Shown here: positions 6,780 to 16,800 of the stretch, one piece after another
Layout: each line of letters starts with the position of its first letter
Position numbering within the stretch: position 1 is the first letter of the stretch
Assembly (NCBI GenBank): GCA_016716065.1
Contig: JADJXA010000003.1
Location: 434,001 to 498,000 of the forward strand
Length of the DNA: 64,000 nucleotides
Direction of reading: 5' to 3'
Source: Candidatus Leptovillus gracilis
GTDB lineage: Bacteria; Chloroflexota; Anaerolineae; Promineifilales; Promineifilaceae
Position numbers and translations under genes: made by a program
The notes under the pieces: model-generated
What the model saw: only the letters and a program-made list of their open reading frames with translations
Database searches by the model: none
What the model was told of the DNA's origin: nothing

Positions 6780-9700
6780 CTAAGGTTTGGCAACCACCGG
6801 CAAGAAGAGTTGATAATTTTGCGCCGTGGTCGTTAGCTCCGCCGCCACAAACGATTCGCTGTAGGTGTTGGATGTGGCCGTGACTACGGCCGTATCCACA
6901 TCCCCCTGCACCGCGTCCGCCGGAACCGTCACCGTCACCAACAACTCCACCGTCTCCTGTGGCGCCAGCGTGATTTCCAGGCTGTCGCCCAGATTCGCCA
7001 CGCTGCTTTGGGCGATGCTGATTTCCCAACCACTCGCGGCTTCAATGGTGAAGGTGTCGGTCATCGGGCCGATGTTGGTCAGCGAGAGGGTGTATTGCAC
7101 CGTTTCGCCGGGCGGCGCAATCGCGGCGTCTTCTGCGGGAAGCAGTTCCATGTTCACCACCCGCATGGTTGCGGCGACCATCATCGGGTCGTTGTAGCTG
7201 TTGCCAAAGTGGATGCTGCCGCTGTACAGACCGGGCAATACGGCCGTTGCATCCCACAGCACCTCCACATCCGCCGTCTCGCTGGCATCCACCACACCAC
7301 TTGTGGGCGATTGGCTCATCCAGGCCGCGTCCGGCGGTTGTAGGCCACAATCGTAGTTGGTGGAGTCGGGATGCAAGAAGCAGACAGCTAACTCATCCGA
7401 CAAGACCGCCTGATCGAAGCCATATTGCAAACCGGTTGTCGCGTCGCCCTGAATACCGATGGTGGCGCTATCGCCGGTGAGGTCATTCAAGGTGTGATAC
7501 TGCATCAGAATGTTGCCCTCTTCAAACAGGATCACCTGGAACGTCACCCGCGAATAAGGCCAGGAGCCAGACTCCACATTCGTCCATTGGATGATCACCC
7601 GCCGGTAGGGGGCCACGCCCTGCACCTGGTAATGGGTTTGCACGCTGGTGTCGTAGGTGTGGTTGCCCCACAGCGGTGCGATGAAGGTTTGCACACCATC
7701 CATCATGTCGGTGGGAATGGGTTGGTTGCCGCCAAAGTTGGGGTCTGGCTGCCGATCTTCAAAGAAGACCTGCCCATAAGAGCCAACCGCCAGTTCATTG
7801 TAGCTGCTGCCATAGAAGGTGAAGGCGAAAGGAATGGGCAATGGCGCGTAAAAGTCGTTGGCTCCGCTTAGGCCCAGAGATGTGCCCGTGGCGCTGATGT
7901 CTACCCAGTTGTAAGCAATGGGCGTATCCGGCGCGTTGCTGTCCAGGCAGCTATAGCCAAAGGCATCGGCTGCGCCGCAGGAGGTGTAGGGGACGGTGGG
8001 CAGCATGTTGCCGCTCCAGTCGCTGTCGAACACAGTGAAGTCGAAGGGCGCATTGCCGTCGTTGGTCAGGCTGAAGCTGCTTACGGCCGTATCGCCCACA
8101 GGCACCACCTCATGCAGGGCAGCGGGGCTGTAGCTGATCTCTGGTTCGCTGGCAATGAGGGCAAAGTTGGTGGTGGTGGTGGCGTTGGCAACGGCCGTTA
8201 CCACCACACTTTGCGGCACATATCCGGCACGGCTCACCTGGATGGTGTAATCGCCCGGCTGCACCGTCAGATTGTAAGCGTCTTTGCTTTGGCCGGTGTA
8301 CGCAAAGCCATTCGGCCCCGTTACATCAATGCGGGCCGGCAGCGGATCGCCGGTGGCGGCAGCGGTAATCGCGCCATCCAGCGTTGCACAATTGGTACAG
8401 CCCAACGCCAGACTGACGGGCAGATTGGCCGGTTCATTGATGAAGTTGCCGTCGAAGACCATCTCCGAAGCGTAATCACCCGTTTGCGCCATGTTCCGCA
8501 AGTCGAACACCAGGTCAAACGTCATCTGCATTCCCGGCGGCACTTCCATGCGATAGGTGGGGAAGTTGACCCATTCCGCCGCATCGGAGGCAATCGCCAA
8601 ACCGCCCATGTTGCTCAACCCCATATCGGCAATTTCTGTAGCCGCGCCGGTGGCTGTGCTCACCAGATAGAGCTTCTGCACAAATGGGAAGCCCGACACA
8701 TCGGTCGCGGCATAATACAGTTGGTTGGTGGCGGAATCCCAGGCCAGCCCTTGCAAGAAGGTGTTGGCGTCGAAACCCAAACTGCCCACGATGGTAGCCG
8801 CGCCGGTTGTCGGATCAATGGCGATCAGCGCATCGTTGTCCATGTCAATGGTGTAGAGATTGCCCGCATCATCAGCCGTTAGCGAATCCAGACAGCCGGT
8901 TCCGGTAATGGGAGCCACAAAGGTGGCGGCGGCAGTGGTCACATCCACGGTGTACAGGCTGTAGCCCAGGTAGCATTCATAGGCGTGCAGGATGTACATT
9001 TTGTCGGTGACGGGTTCATAGGCCATGCCGGAGTAGGTGGTGTAGGTGGAGATCATCGGCAGTGCGCCAATCACCTCTTTGTCGCCGGTGGGCACATCCA
9101 GGGCAATGAGCTTGCTTTCTTCAAAGGCGTAGAGCCGGGAATAGTCATCGTCCCAGAAGTCACCGCCGCGCAGGGAGCCATGATCGGCAATGACATTGCC
9201 GCTGGATTCAATGGAGCCGGGGGTGTTCAGGTTGAACCAGGCCAACGCGCCGCCAATCCCTTCTTGTTGTACGCCGTAGGCCAGAATGTCTACGGGAGCC
9301 AATATGTTCACACCGGGATTGGTGATGGCGGACAGGGCGGCGCTGCGTACCGCTGCGGGCACGTCGAAGTTGTCCATGCGCACGGCAAAGGTCATGGTGG
9401 TGGTGCCGGTGTTGGAGACGGTGACGGTTTCGGTGATCTGGTCGCCAATTTCCGCCGTGACGGCGACGCTGGCCGGGGCGTACTCTAAGAAGCTGGCCGC
9501 CGGGGTGAGGCTGATGTCGGTGGTGGTGGTGGTGGCGCTAACGGCCGTTACCTGCACCACTTCACTCAGATAACCCACCGCGGTCGCCGTGATGGTGTAA
9601 TCGCCCGCCGGCACAGTCACCGCATAGCTTTCTACGCCGGTGAGCTGAATGTCCATGCCCGTGTCGCCGGTGATGTGCAGATTGGCGGCCACGGCCTCGT

Positions 9701-12700
9701 TAAACCAGGCATCCAGCACATCGCCGTTCAACACGCCGCAATCGGCGCAGGTGACGTGCAGGGTAATGGGTTGGGAGGCCAGCGCGTTGACATGCGTGCC
9801 GCTGAAGGCCAGCCCGCCGCTGTAATCACCCAGGTCATAGAGACCGGTAGTGTCGAGCGCCACCGTCACGTCCACACTGCTGTTGGCGGGGATGGCGAGT
9901 TGATCAGGAACGGCCGTTGCCCAGGGCAATGGCGCGGAAGCAAAAGCAATCCACGTCGGCGCAATCAGACCATCGTTACCCGGCGCAACCGAGCCAAACT
10001 GCTCCACAAAGGTCGTTGCACCCGTTTGCAAATCCACGGTATACAGACTGCTGTTGGTGGTAAAGCTAAACACCGTCACATACATCTGCCGAGTTACCGG
10101 GTCCCAATCCATACCGCTGTTAAATTCCGTAACAGGCTGCATCCCACCAGAGGTGATGTACGTAACCACCAGCGTCTCCAGATCAACCGTCGCCAAATCC
10201 TGACTCCATCTATCATGGAGATAGAGTGTGCCGGTATCATCAAAAGCCAGCGAGCCGATTTCCATCTGGAATGGCGAGAGCAGAGCACCCAGCAGCGTGG
10301 TTTGCGCTGTATTCACATCAATGGTGTGCAGGCTTTTGCCGCCCGTACCAAAGAAGTCGGCATAGCTGCTGATGACGTACATCTGATTCGTGACCGGATC
10401 GTACCCCATGGCGCTGTATTGTTCCCAGCCGGGTGCGGCTGGCAATGTGCCCACAACGGTTATCGCTCCGGTGAGGGTGTCAATCTTGACCAGTTGGTCA
10501 TTGCTGTTGTCGGAATCGCCCAGATCGGCCAGGGCATAGACCACGGAGAAATCATCGCCGAAGAAGTCGCCGCCAACGGAGCCGCCCAACGGGAAGCTGC
10601 CCAGCAAAGTCAAATCGGTGGGATCGTTGTGGCTGAAGTGGAAGATGGTTGGCTGTGGCGCTACGCTGGCGTAGATGCCATAGGTGCGATCCAGCAGGGT
10701 GGTGTAAGGAGTGAGCGCTACCTCCACATCCAGCGGCCCGGAGGCGCTGAGGGTGACGGTTTGGGTTACCACATCGCCTAATTCCACCGTATCTTCCACG
10801 GCGGCCGGGGCATAGCTGAGCAGGCTGCCTTGCAGGACCACATCCAGCGTGGTGGCGCTGCTGTCGTTGATCACAACGCCGCTAAAGGTTTGGCTTTGGT
10901 AGTTGGCGGCGGCCACAGTGACGGTATAGGAACCGGTGCGCAAATCGCTGCTGTAGCTGCCGTTAGCATTGGTGTAGAAGGTGATGGGGAAGCTGCCGTT
11001 ATCGGCCGTAACTGCTGCGTTTTTAATCGGCAAAGTGGAATCGAGGTCGGTGACGACGCCAGTTAACGAGCCGTATTCTACGCCATTGCTGCACCAATCC
11101 AGTGCCGTTGCCAACACCTCTTGCCGCGCGGCGTCATCGGCGGCTTCCAGGGGGAAGCCCAGGGTGGTGGATTTGAACAGGGCATTGTCTACGTTTACCC
11201 CGGCGAAATCTGCGCCCGCCACAAAGGCCGGTTGGCCGAGGGCGTTGGCGAGGATCGCTTTGGGGCTTTCATAAAAGGGATAGGTGAGGCTGTAGGGGCC
11301 AAGACCGCCATACACCACCCAGTCGCCGCTGACGGAGTAGTAGGGTGGGTAAGGGCCAAAGAAGGAGCGCGTGCCCAGATATTGGCTGCGGAAGGCGGTC
11401 ATGTTGTTCAAATAGGATTGGCTGGAGATGAAGACGCAGTTGTCTTGCGGCAGCCAGGCGGTCATTGCGGCTTCGGTGGCGGGGCTGGGGCCGGCGCTGT
11501 AATCGCCGCCGGTGAACCAGATGACCATGTTGTAGGGGGCGAGGTCGCTTTCTTGCGGTTGGTTTTCGCCGCCGTTGGTGTCCCAAACATCATAACCCTG
11601 AGCCAGGGCGTCGAGGGCGTCGGTGTAGCTGCTGCGGACATCGGGGAAGTTGTCGTCGTCGTCTACCAGCAGGATGGCGGGGGCGTTGAGGGTGGTGAAG
11701 CTGAAGGCGGCGGAGGTTGTGTCGCCGCAGCCGTTGTTGCTGATCACGCGCCAGTAGTAGATGGTGTTGGTGTCCAGGTAGGCGGCGGGGGTGTGGCTGG
11801 CGTCGCTGGTTTCGGCGCTGTGGATGATGTTGGTGAAAGCAGCGTCGGTGGCGATTTCGATGGTGTAGGTAACGGCCGTTGCGTCCGCGCTCCAGCTAAA
11901 GGTGGGGGTGACGGGTTGGTCTACGGCCGTATCCGCCGGAGCAGTGAGCGTGACCCCAGTCGGAACCACATCCGCCAGGTGCAGGTCTACATCGGTGGCA
12001 TGAAGGAGCGCCCCTTCGGCGCCGGTAATGGTCAGCGTGTAGCTGCCGGGCGCAGCCCCCGCCAGCGTGGAGAGAGTGAGGGTGGTGGCGTTATCCGGCG
12101 TGACCGGGTTCGCGCCAAAGGTTACTGTGGCCCCGGCTGGTTCGCCGCTGGCACTGAGTGTGACCGGGTTGGCAAAGCCGCCGATGCTGGCTAAGGCCAC
12201 ATCGTACACGGCGGAATCGGTGGTGCAGACGGACTGGCTGGCAGGAACGGCCGTTAGCACAAAGTCCGCCGGGTAATCAATCCGCTCCGAGAACACGTCG
12301 GGGTCATACACCGCCGCGGTAATGTTGCGATTATCGGACCAGAACAGGTAGGCGCTGTCGGTGGTTTGCAGTTGTTGATCGTAAAAGCCGTGATAGCACT
12401 GCATGACACTGGGGTCGGCAAAGACAGGCGACTGCACATCGCTGACGGCCTGGCTGGCTTCCCACGTAACCCCGTTGTCAAACGAGGTACGCATGTAATA
12501 CTTGAACAAGAAGTTGTTGGCGGCATCGTCGCGCCGGTCGTACCAACTGGCGGCGACACGGCCGTGTTCATTCACGCTGAGGGTGGGGAAATATTGGTCG
12601 GTGGTGGTGGCGTCATCGTTGAGGCGGATTTCCGGCTCCCACGTTTGCCCATTGTCCAGCGACCGGCGGTAGAAGACATCCACCACATCCCCCGTATCAA

Positions 12701-13823
12701 AGCCATCGGGGTCATAGCTGTAGACCATGTGCAACACGCCATCGGCTCCGGCCACAAGTTGCGGTGGTGGCGGATAATAGGCAATGCCGCCCAGCAAGCC
12801 CGGCACGCGGAAACCGCAATCCACGGTGGCGGCGCGGGGCATTACGGCAGAGGGTAGCGGGGAAGCGATGGGGGCAAAGTTGTCGCCGCCATTGTTGGAG
12901 TGCACGCCCTCGATGGAGAAAGCCCAGGCGCTATCCCAGGGATAGCTGTTTTGGTTCCACAGAATGTACACAGCCCCATCCGGGCCGGTGGTGACCCAAG
13001 GGGTTTGGGTGATGTAGTCGAAATTGGTATTGCTGCTGACGGTGACGCGCCCGCTCCAGGTGGTGGCGTCATCGGAGCGGCTGAATTGGATGGTATCGAA
13101 TTCGCCATACCAGACAACATAGAAACGGCCGTAATACGGGCTAGACGGGCTGTTATCCACAGCCAAAATCTGCATGTCATCCACCCCATATTCCAGACGC
13201 AAATCCAGGCTGGAGAAGTAGTCGAAGCTCTGGCAATCATCGGTGGAGCGCCAGACCCCTGTCCCCTGGTCTTGATCCAGCGGTGACGAGAGGTAGAAAT
13301 AGCCATCGCTGGCCCGCCAGACGAGGCTGGGGTTGCCATAATTCAGCACCGAATCATCAATGCTCCCCTTATCCTCAAAGGAATCGCCATTGTCGGTGGA
13401 GCGGCTAAAGCCGATGTACCCTTTGCCTTCGTTCTGTCCATGAAACACATCTATATAGGCGGTGCAGACGGTGCCGGTGCTGGCGTTGATGGCGCTGCTG
13501 GTGGTGCTTTGGGCGTAGGCTTGCCCGCCATCGCCGCTGGGGTCGTTGACCGGCACGTCGGGATTGAGCGCCAGTTGCACGACGGGCGCGGCGTTAGCGG
13601 TTTGTGGCGCTTTTTCCGGCGCCACCCCGCACAGGTCGCGCAGCCAGATGGAGGCGACGCCGGTATAGGTGGACTCCGGGTTGGTTAATTCGGCGCAGAT
13701 GGCCGGGGGGCCGACTGTGCCGCTGCCTTCATCGGCGCGGGTGATGCCAAAGGAGGCCAGGATGAGAACGGCCGTTAGCAAAGCCACCGCCGCTGTTCCC
13801 CAAAAAAATCGTTTCTTGTGCAT
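6780..13823 (-). CDS. Giant secreted multidomain protein (BNR propeller, Fn3, carboxypeptidase-regulatory-like repeats)
   Basis: A 2347-residue protein with signal peptide (1-31). About 75-540 is a BNR/sialidase-type propeller with Asp-boxes (STDNGDSF, SLDNGQTW, SFDNGVTW). Next come an Ig-like and an Fn3-like domain (about 540-725) and a domain opening ILLVDDDDNFPDV. Three blocks then repeat a small carboxypeptidase-regulatory-like fold (GSLTGVVTDLDSTLPIKNAA type) and a beta-sandwich, two of them also with a propeller of TVDLQTGATT-like blades. It ends with a CARDB-like domain and the tail YQLFLPVVAKP. No catalytic residues are apparent, so binding or surface roles are more likely than sialidase activity. 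The start has AGAGGAGAG 5 bases upstream. It follows the secreted subtilisin gene on the same strand and shares its tail type. Confidence 0.85.
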   Translation of the reverse strand: MHKKRFFWGTAAVALLTAVLILASFGITRADEGSGTVGPPAICAELTNPESTYTGVASIWLRDLCGVAPEKAPQTANAAPVVQLALNPDVPVNDPSGDGGQAYAQSTTSSAINASTGTVCTAYIDVFHGQNEGKGYIGFSRSTDNGDSFEDKGSIDDSVLNYGNPSLVWRASDGYFYLSSPLDQDQGTGVWRSTDDCQSFDYFSSLDLRLEYGVDDMQILAVDNSPSSPYYGRFYVVWYGEFDTIQFSRSDDATTWSGRVTVSSNTNFDYITQTPWVTTGPDGAVYILWNQNSYPWDSAWAFSIEGVHSNNGGDNFAPIASPLPSAVMPRAATVDCGFRVPGLLGGIAYYPPPPQLVAGADGVLHMVYSYDPDGFDTGDVVDVFYRRSLDNGQTWEPEIRLNDDATTTDQYFPTLSVNEHGRVAASWYDRRDDAANNFLFKYYMRTSFDNGVTWEASQAVSDVQSPVFADPSVMQCYHGFYDQQLQTTDSAYLFWSDNRNITAAVYDPDVFSERIDYPADFVLTAVPASQSVCTTDSAVYDVALASIGGFANPVTLSASGEPAGATVTFGANPVTPDNATTLTLSTLAGAAPGSYTLTITGAEGALLHATDVDLHLADVVPTGVTLTAPADTAVDQPVTPTFSWSADATAVTYTIEIATDAAFTNIIHSAETSDASHTPAAYLDTNTIYYWRVISNNGCGDTTSAAFSFTTLNAPAILLVDDDDNFPDVRSSYTDALDALAQGYDVWDTNGGENQPQESDLAPYNMVIWFTGGDYSAGPSPATEAAMTAWLPQDNCVFISSQSYLNNMTAFRSQYLGTRSFFGPYPPYYSVSGDWVVYGGLGPYSLTYPFYESPKAILANALGQPAFVAGADFAGVNVDNALFKSTTLGFPLEAADDAARQEVLATALDWCSNGVEYGSLTGVVTDLDSTLPIKNAAVTADNGSFPITFYTNANGSYSSDLRTGSYTVTVAAANYQSQTFSGVVINDSSATTLDVVLQGSLLSYAPAAVEDTVELGDVVTQTVTLSASGPLDVEVALTPYTTLLDRTYGIYASVAPQPTIFHFSHNDPTDLTLLGSFPLGGSVGGDFFGDDFSVVYALADLGDSDNSNDQLVKIDTLTGAITVVGTLPAAPGWEQYSAMGYDPVTNQMYVISSYADFFGTGGKSLHTIDVNTAQTTLLGALLSPFQMEIGSLAFDDTGTLYLHDRWSQDLATVDLETLVVTYITSGGMQPVTEFNSGMDWDPVTRQMYVTVFSFTTNSSLYTVDLQTGATTFVEQFGSVAPGNDGLIAPTWIAFASAPLPWATAVPDQLAIPANSSVDVTVALDTTGLYDLGDYSGGLAFSGTHVNALASQPITLHVTCADCGVLNGDVLDAWFNEAVAANLHITGDTGMDIQLTGVESYAVTVPAGDYTITATAVGYLSEVVQVTAVSATTTTTDISLTPAASFLEYAPASVAVTAEIGDQITETVTVSNTGTTTMTFAVRMDNFDVPAAVRSAALSAITNPGVNILAPVDILAYGVQQEGIGGALAWFNLNTPGSIESSGNVIADHGSLRGGDFWDDDYSRLYAFEESKLIALDVPTGDKEVIGALPMISTYTTYSGMAYEPVTDKMYILHAYECYLGYSLYTVDVTTAAATFVAPITGTGCLDSLTADDAGNLYTIDMDNDALIAIDPTTGAATIVGSLGFDANTFLQGLAWDSATNQLYYAATDVSGFPFVQKLYLVSTATGAATEIADMGLSNMGGLAIASDAAEWVNFPTYRMEVPPGMQMTFDLVFDLRNMAQTGDYASEMVFDGNFINEPANLPVSLALGCTNCATLDGAITAAATGDPLPARIDVTGPNGFAYTGQSKDAYNLTVQPGDYTIQVSRAGYVPQSVVVTAVANATTTTNFALIASEPEISYSPAALHEVVPVGDTAVSSFSLTNDGNAPFDFTVFDSDWSGNMLPTVPYTSCGAADAFGYSCLDSNAPDTPIAYNWVDISATGTSLGLSGANDFYAPLPIPFAFTFYGSSYNELAVGSYGQVFFEDRQPDPNFGGNQPIPTDMMDGVQTFIAPLWGNHTYDTSVQTHYQVQGVAPYRRVIIQWTNVESGSWPYSRVTFQVILFEEGNILMQYHTLNDLTGDSATIGIQGDATTGLQYGFDQAVLSDELAVCFLHPDSTNYDCGLQPPDAAWMSQSPTSGVVDASETADVEVLWDATAVLPGLYSGSIHFGNSYNDPMMVAATMRVVNMELLPAEDAAIAPPGETVQYTLSLTNIGPMTDTFTIEAASGWEISIAQSSVANLGDSLEITLAPQETVELLVTVTVPADAVQGDVDTAVVTATSNTYSESFVAAELTTTAQNYQLFLPVVAKP

Positions 13824-13856
13824 ATTTCTCTCCTCTAATCTAAATAACTAATTGGG

Positions 13857-13891
13857 CGTGATGCGTGATGCGTAAGGATTCACGCATTACG
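13857..13891. repeat. REP-like palindrome, copy 2
   Basis: Between the S8 protease stop (13896) and the start of the giant gene (13823). CGTGATGCGTG (13857-13867) pairs with CACGCATTACG (13881-13891) with one mismatch. Same family as 6691-6725 and 51604-51643. Confidence 0.6.
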
Positions 13892-13895
13892 AAAC

Positions 13896-16800
13896 CTATT
13901 TGATGATGAATGGCAGGAAGATGTCGTAGTCGTGCATCTGCGGTGCTACCGTTACCGTAATTGGCACGCGGATGAATGGCTCACTGCCGTCGGTGATGGC
14001 GTTGCTGTCCAGGCAGAGTACGGCCGTGTACACACCATCCTCTAGCCCCTGGGTATCCACCGTCAGCGCCAGATCGCTGCTGCCACCCGGTGCGGTCACG
14101 CCGCTGGTGGGGCTGACACTCAGCCAATCTATGTCGGCGGCGCCGCACTTTTCGCCAAAGCCGCGAATCATCCAGTTGCCCGGTGCGCCAAAGGTATCCA
14201 CCAACCCCCAGTCCTGATCGGCCGGAATCGTTGGCGGATCGGCAGGCGCGCCCGCACTGTATAGGCCAATCCAGGAGCGTTGGCGGCTGGAGGTGGCATC
14301 CATCGCCGCCGGATAGCCGCCGCTGGCAATACCGGCGGTGCGGTTTACCACCGCAATCAGCACATCGCCGGGGCCAGTTAGACGAAGCGGCTGGTCGAAT
14401 TGGTAGGTGGAAAAGTCGGTGCCATTGGCAAATTGCACCGGCGCATTGTGGATACTGCCCACATGCACCGCCCCGCTGTTCGGGTTGCCATCGGCGTCCT
14501 GATAGACGTAAATGTCTACCAATTCGCCCACCTGCACGCCGGTCAGCGCCGTCGCGTCGAACAAAATCTGCACGGTGGTGAGGGCAAATGGGTAATCTAT
14601 CTGGCGCGGGGTGAAGCGGTTGAGCCAGATGAACTCCCGTCCATTGGCGCCGAAGCTGGTCTCCGGCGATCCGTCGTCTAAAGTCAGAGCGATGGTTTGG
14701 CCACTGCTGGGCTGATTGGCAGACCAAGCAGTCGCCGGTGGGTTGGGATTGGTCATTTGACTAAAGGGGGCGAAGCTACCGATGGTTTGAAAGTAGGTGG
14801 GGTCGGCGACCGAGTCTTCCCCGACCGGAGCTTCCCCGACCGGGGCTTCCCCGGCCAAATCCAGCGTGATCTGGCTGGCGGCGCTTTCCTGGCTTACCGT
14901 CCAGTTGAGGGCAATATCACCAGGGTTACTTATGGTGAGGGTGTGGGTGTGTACCTGGTTTGTCCCCTGGGAGATGTCTAGCTCATTGCTGCTCAGGCTG
15001 ACCAGGGCGGCGCCGGTGTACACAATGTCCAGATTGATCACGCCCACGTTGTCTGTATGGGCGGCGTCTGTGCCCATGACCACTGCGCCATAGGCGCGGT
15101 CGCCGGGGGTCAGCGCCTCTTTTTGCCAGTTGACGGTGACGGCAAAGGGCTGCCCGGCCGGAACGGTGGCCGGGCCGGTGGCGTTGACGTTGCCATTGTC
15201 GTTGCTGACAACGGCCGTTATCAGTACAGCCAAATCCGGCGCGTTGTCACTTTCTTGCCAATTTTGCACCAGCACCCACCATATACCGGCGGCCGGGTTG
15301 GGCACATGACAATACTCCATAGGATGCGGGGAGGTGCTGTTGCACACTTGCGTCTGCGCCGAGGGGGTGTCCCCCGTACCCACGAACAGGTCCATATCAG
15401 TAGCGGTAGATTCGGTGGTTTCGGCCACCAGTCGCAGCGCATCGGCAGGCACAGTCATGGTAATAAAGAAGGTTGTGCCGTCATTCAAATTGTCGAATGG
15501 GTCTTCAGGCGTGGGGTCTTCCAGCAGGTTAGCGGTGGTGACATCGCCGATGGTCAGCCCCACAGGCGTCAGGGTGAGATCGGAAATTTGGCGGGCGATT
15601 ACTGGCACATCCACACGGCCGTCTTTGAAGTGGCTGGTTTCCAGCACCCGATCTACCAGGATAGAACTGGTGGGTAGGAGGGCAATGGGGAAATGAGCTT
15701 GAGGAACGTCGGTGTCATCTGGTTGCAGGGCAAAGCTGACAAAATGCCAGGCGCCATCCGGGGCAAATTGTTCCACATTGGCGCTAATGGTGAGGGTTTG
15801 GCTCTGCCCAGGGGCGATGTCGAACTGAGTAGGCGTAATGGTGAGGTCAATGCCCGCGATTTCGGGGACAACGGCCGTCCACGTCACCGTGTAGGGCAAT
15901 GTGCTGCGTACCGTCCGCTGCCAACTGCATTCCGCCAGGCATTGGCTGTTAGCCAACGAAGCGATATTCAGCTCGGCCGGATTGCCGCCTGCTGCCGGGT
16001 TGGCCGCCGGGTAGCTGCTGGTTTCTTCATGCAAGACCAACCCTGCTTTGCTGGCGACAAACAAGTCCAGCCGCCCTGCGCCCATGTCAAAGGCATCGGC
16101 CTGAGTGACGCCGTCATGCTTCAGGTGGTTGGGGTTAGAAGTTGTCATGAGGGCCGATTCGATTTCGGCGGGCGACCAGTCTGGGTGCAGGGCTACGAGC
16201 AAAGCGGCCGCTCCGGCGACATGCGGGCTGGACATGGAGGTACCGGAGATAGCCTGAAACAGTGCGCCGGTGGGAGCGCCATTGGCAAAGGGGGTTTGTC
16301 CGGCCAAAATTTGCACGCCTGGCCCGGTGATGCTGGGCTTGACGTAGTTGCTGCCACCATGCTGGATGGGGCCGCGCGAACTGAAGGCGGCCATCTGGTC
16401 TACGGGTACGCGGGGGTCAGGGGCTAATACGGCCGTGCTGCCAGTAAAAGAAACTGTCACCGGCGACTGGTCGGCGATGTGCTGACGCAGTAACGCGCCC
16501 GCCGCCGCATCCACATGCACGGCGGGCAAGGGATAGGGGTCGGTGGCTAAATCGCCGGGTTCGGCGTTAGCCAGAATCAGGCCGCCCGCGCCACCGGCAT
16601 CCACGTTGACGCCTTTGTCTACGCGAGCATTGATGCCCCGTTCGCACAATACCACCTCATTGGCGGCGAAGGTTCCGGGGGCAAAGGGGTTGAGGCAGAG
16701 ACGGCCGTTTTGCCCCAGCGTATCGGTGTAATCGGCGGCGTCCACCAGCACAAAATCGGTCACGCCACCGGTGAGGGTGGCGCCATACAACGGCACAGTG

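Noticed and set aside
8112..12194. Long plus-strand frames opposite the giant secreted protein (up to 368 codons)
   Set aside because: Rich in Gly, His, Arg and Gln with no ribosome site; they are by-products of the codon use of the minus-strand gene.
14805..14860. Short direct repeats GCTTCCCCGACCGG, considered as a CRISPR or regulatory repeat
   Set aside because: They encode the in-frame GEAPVGEAPVGED linker of the S8 protease; no spacers.
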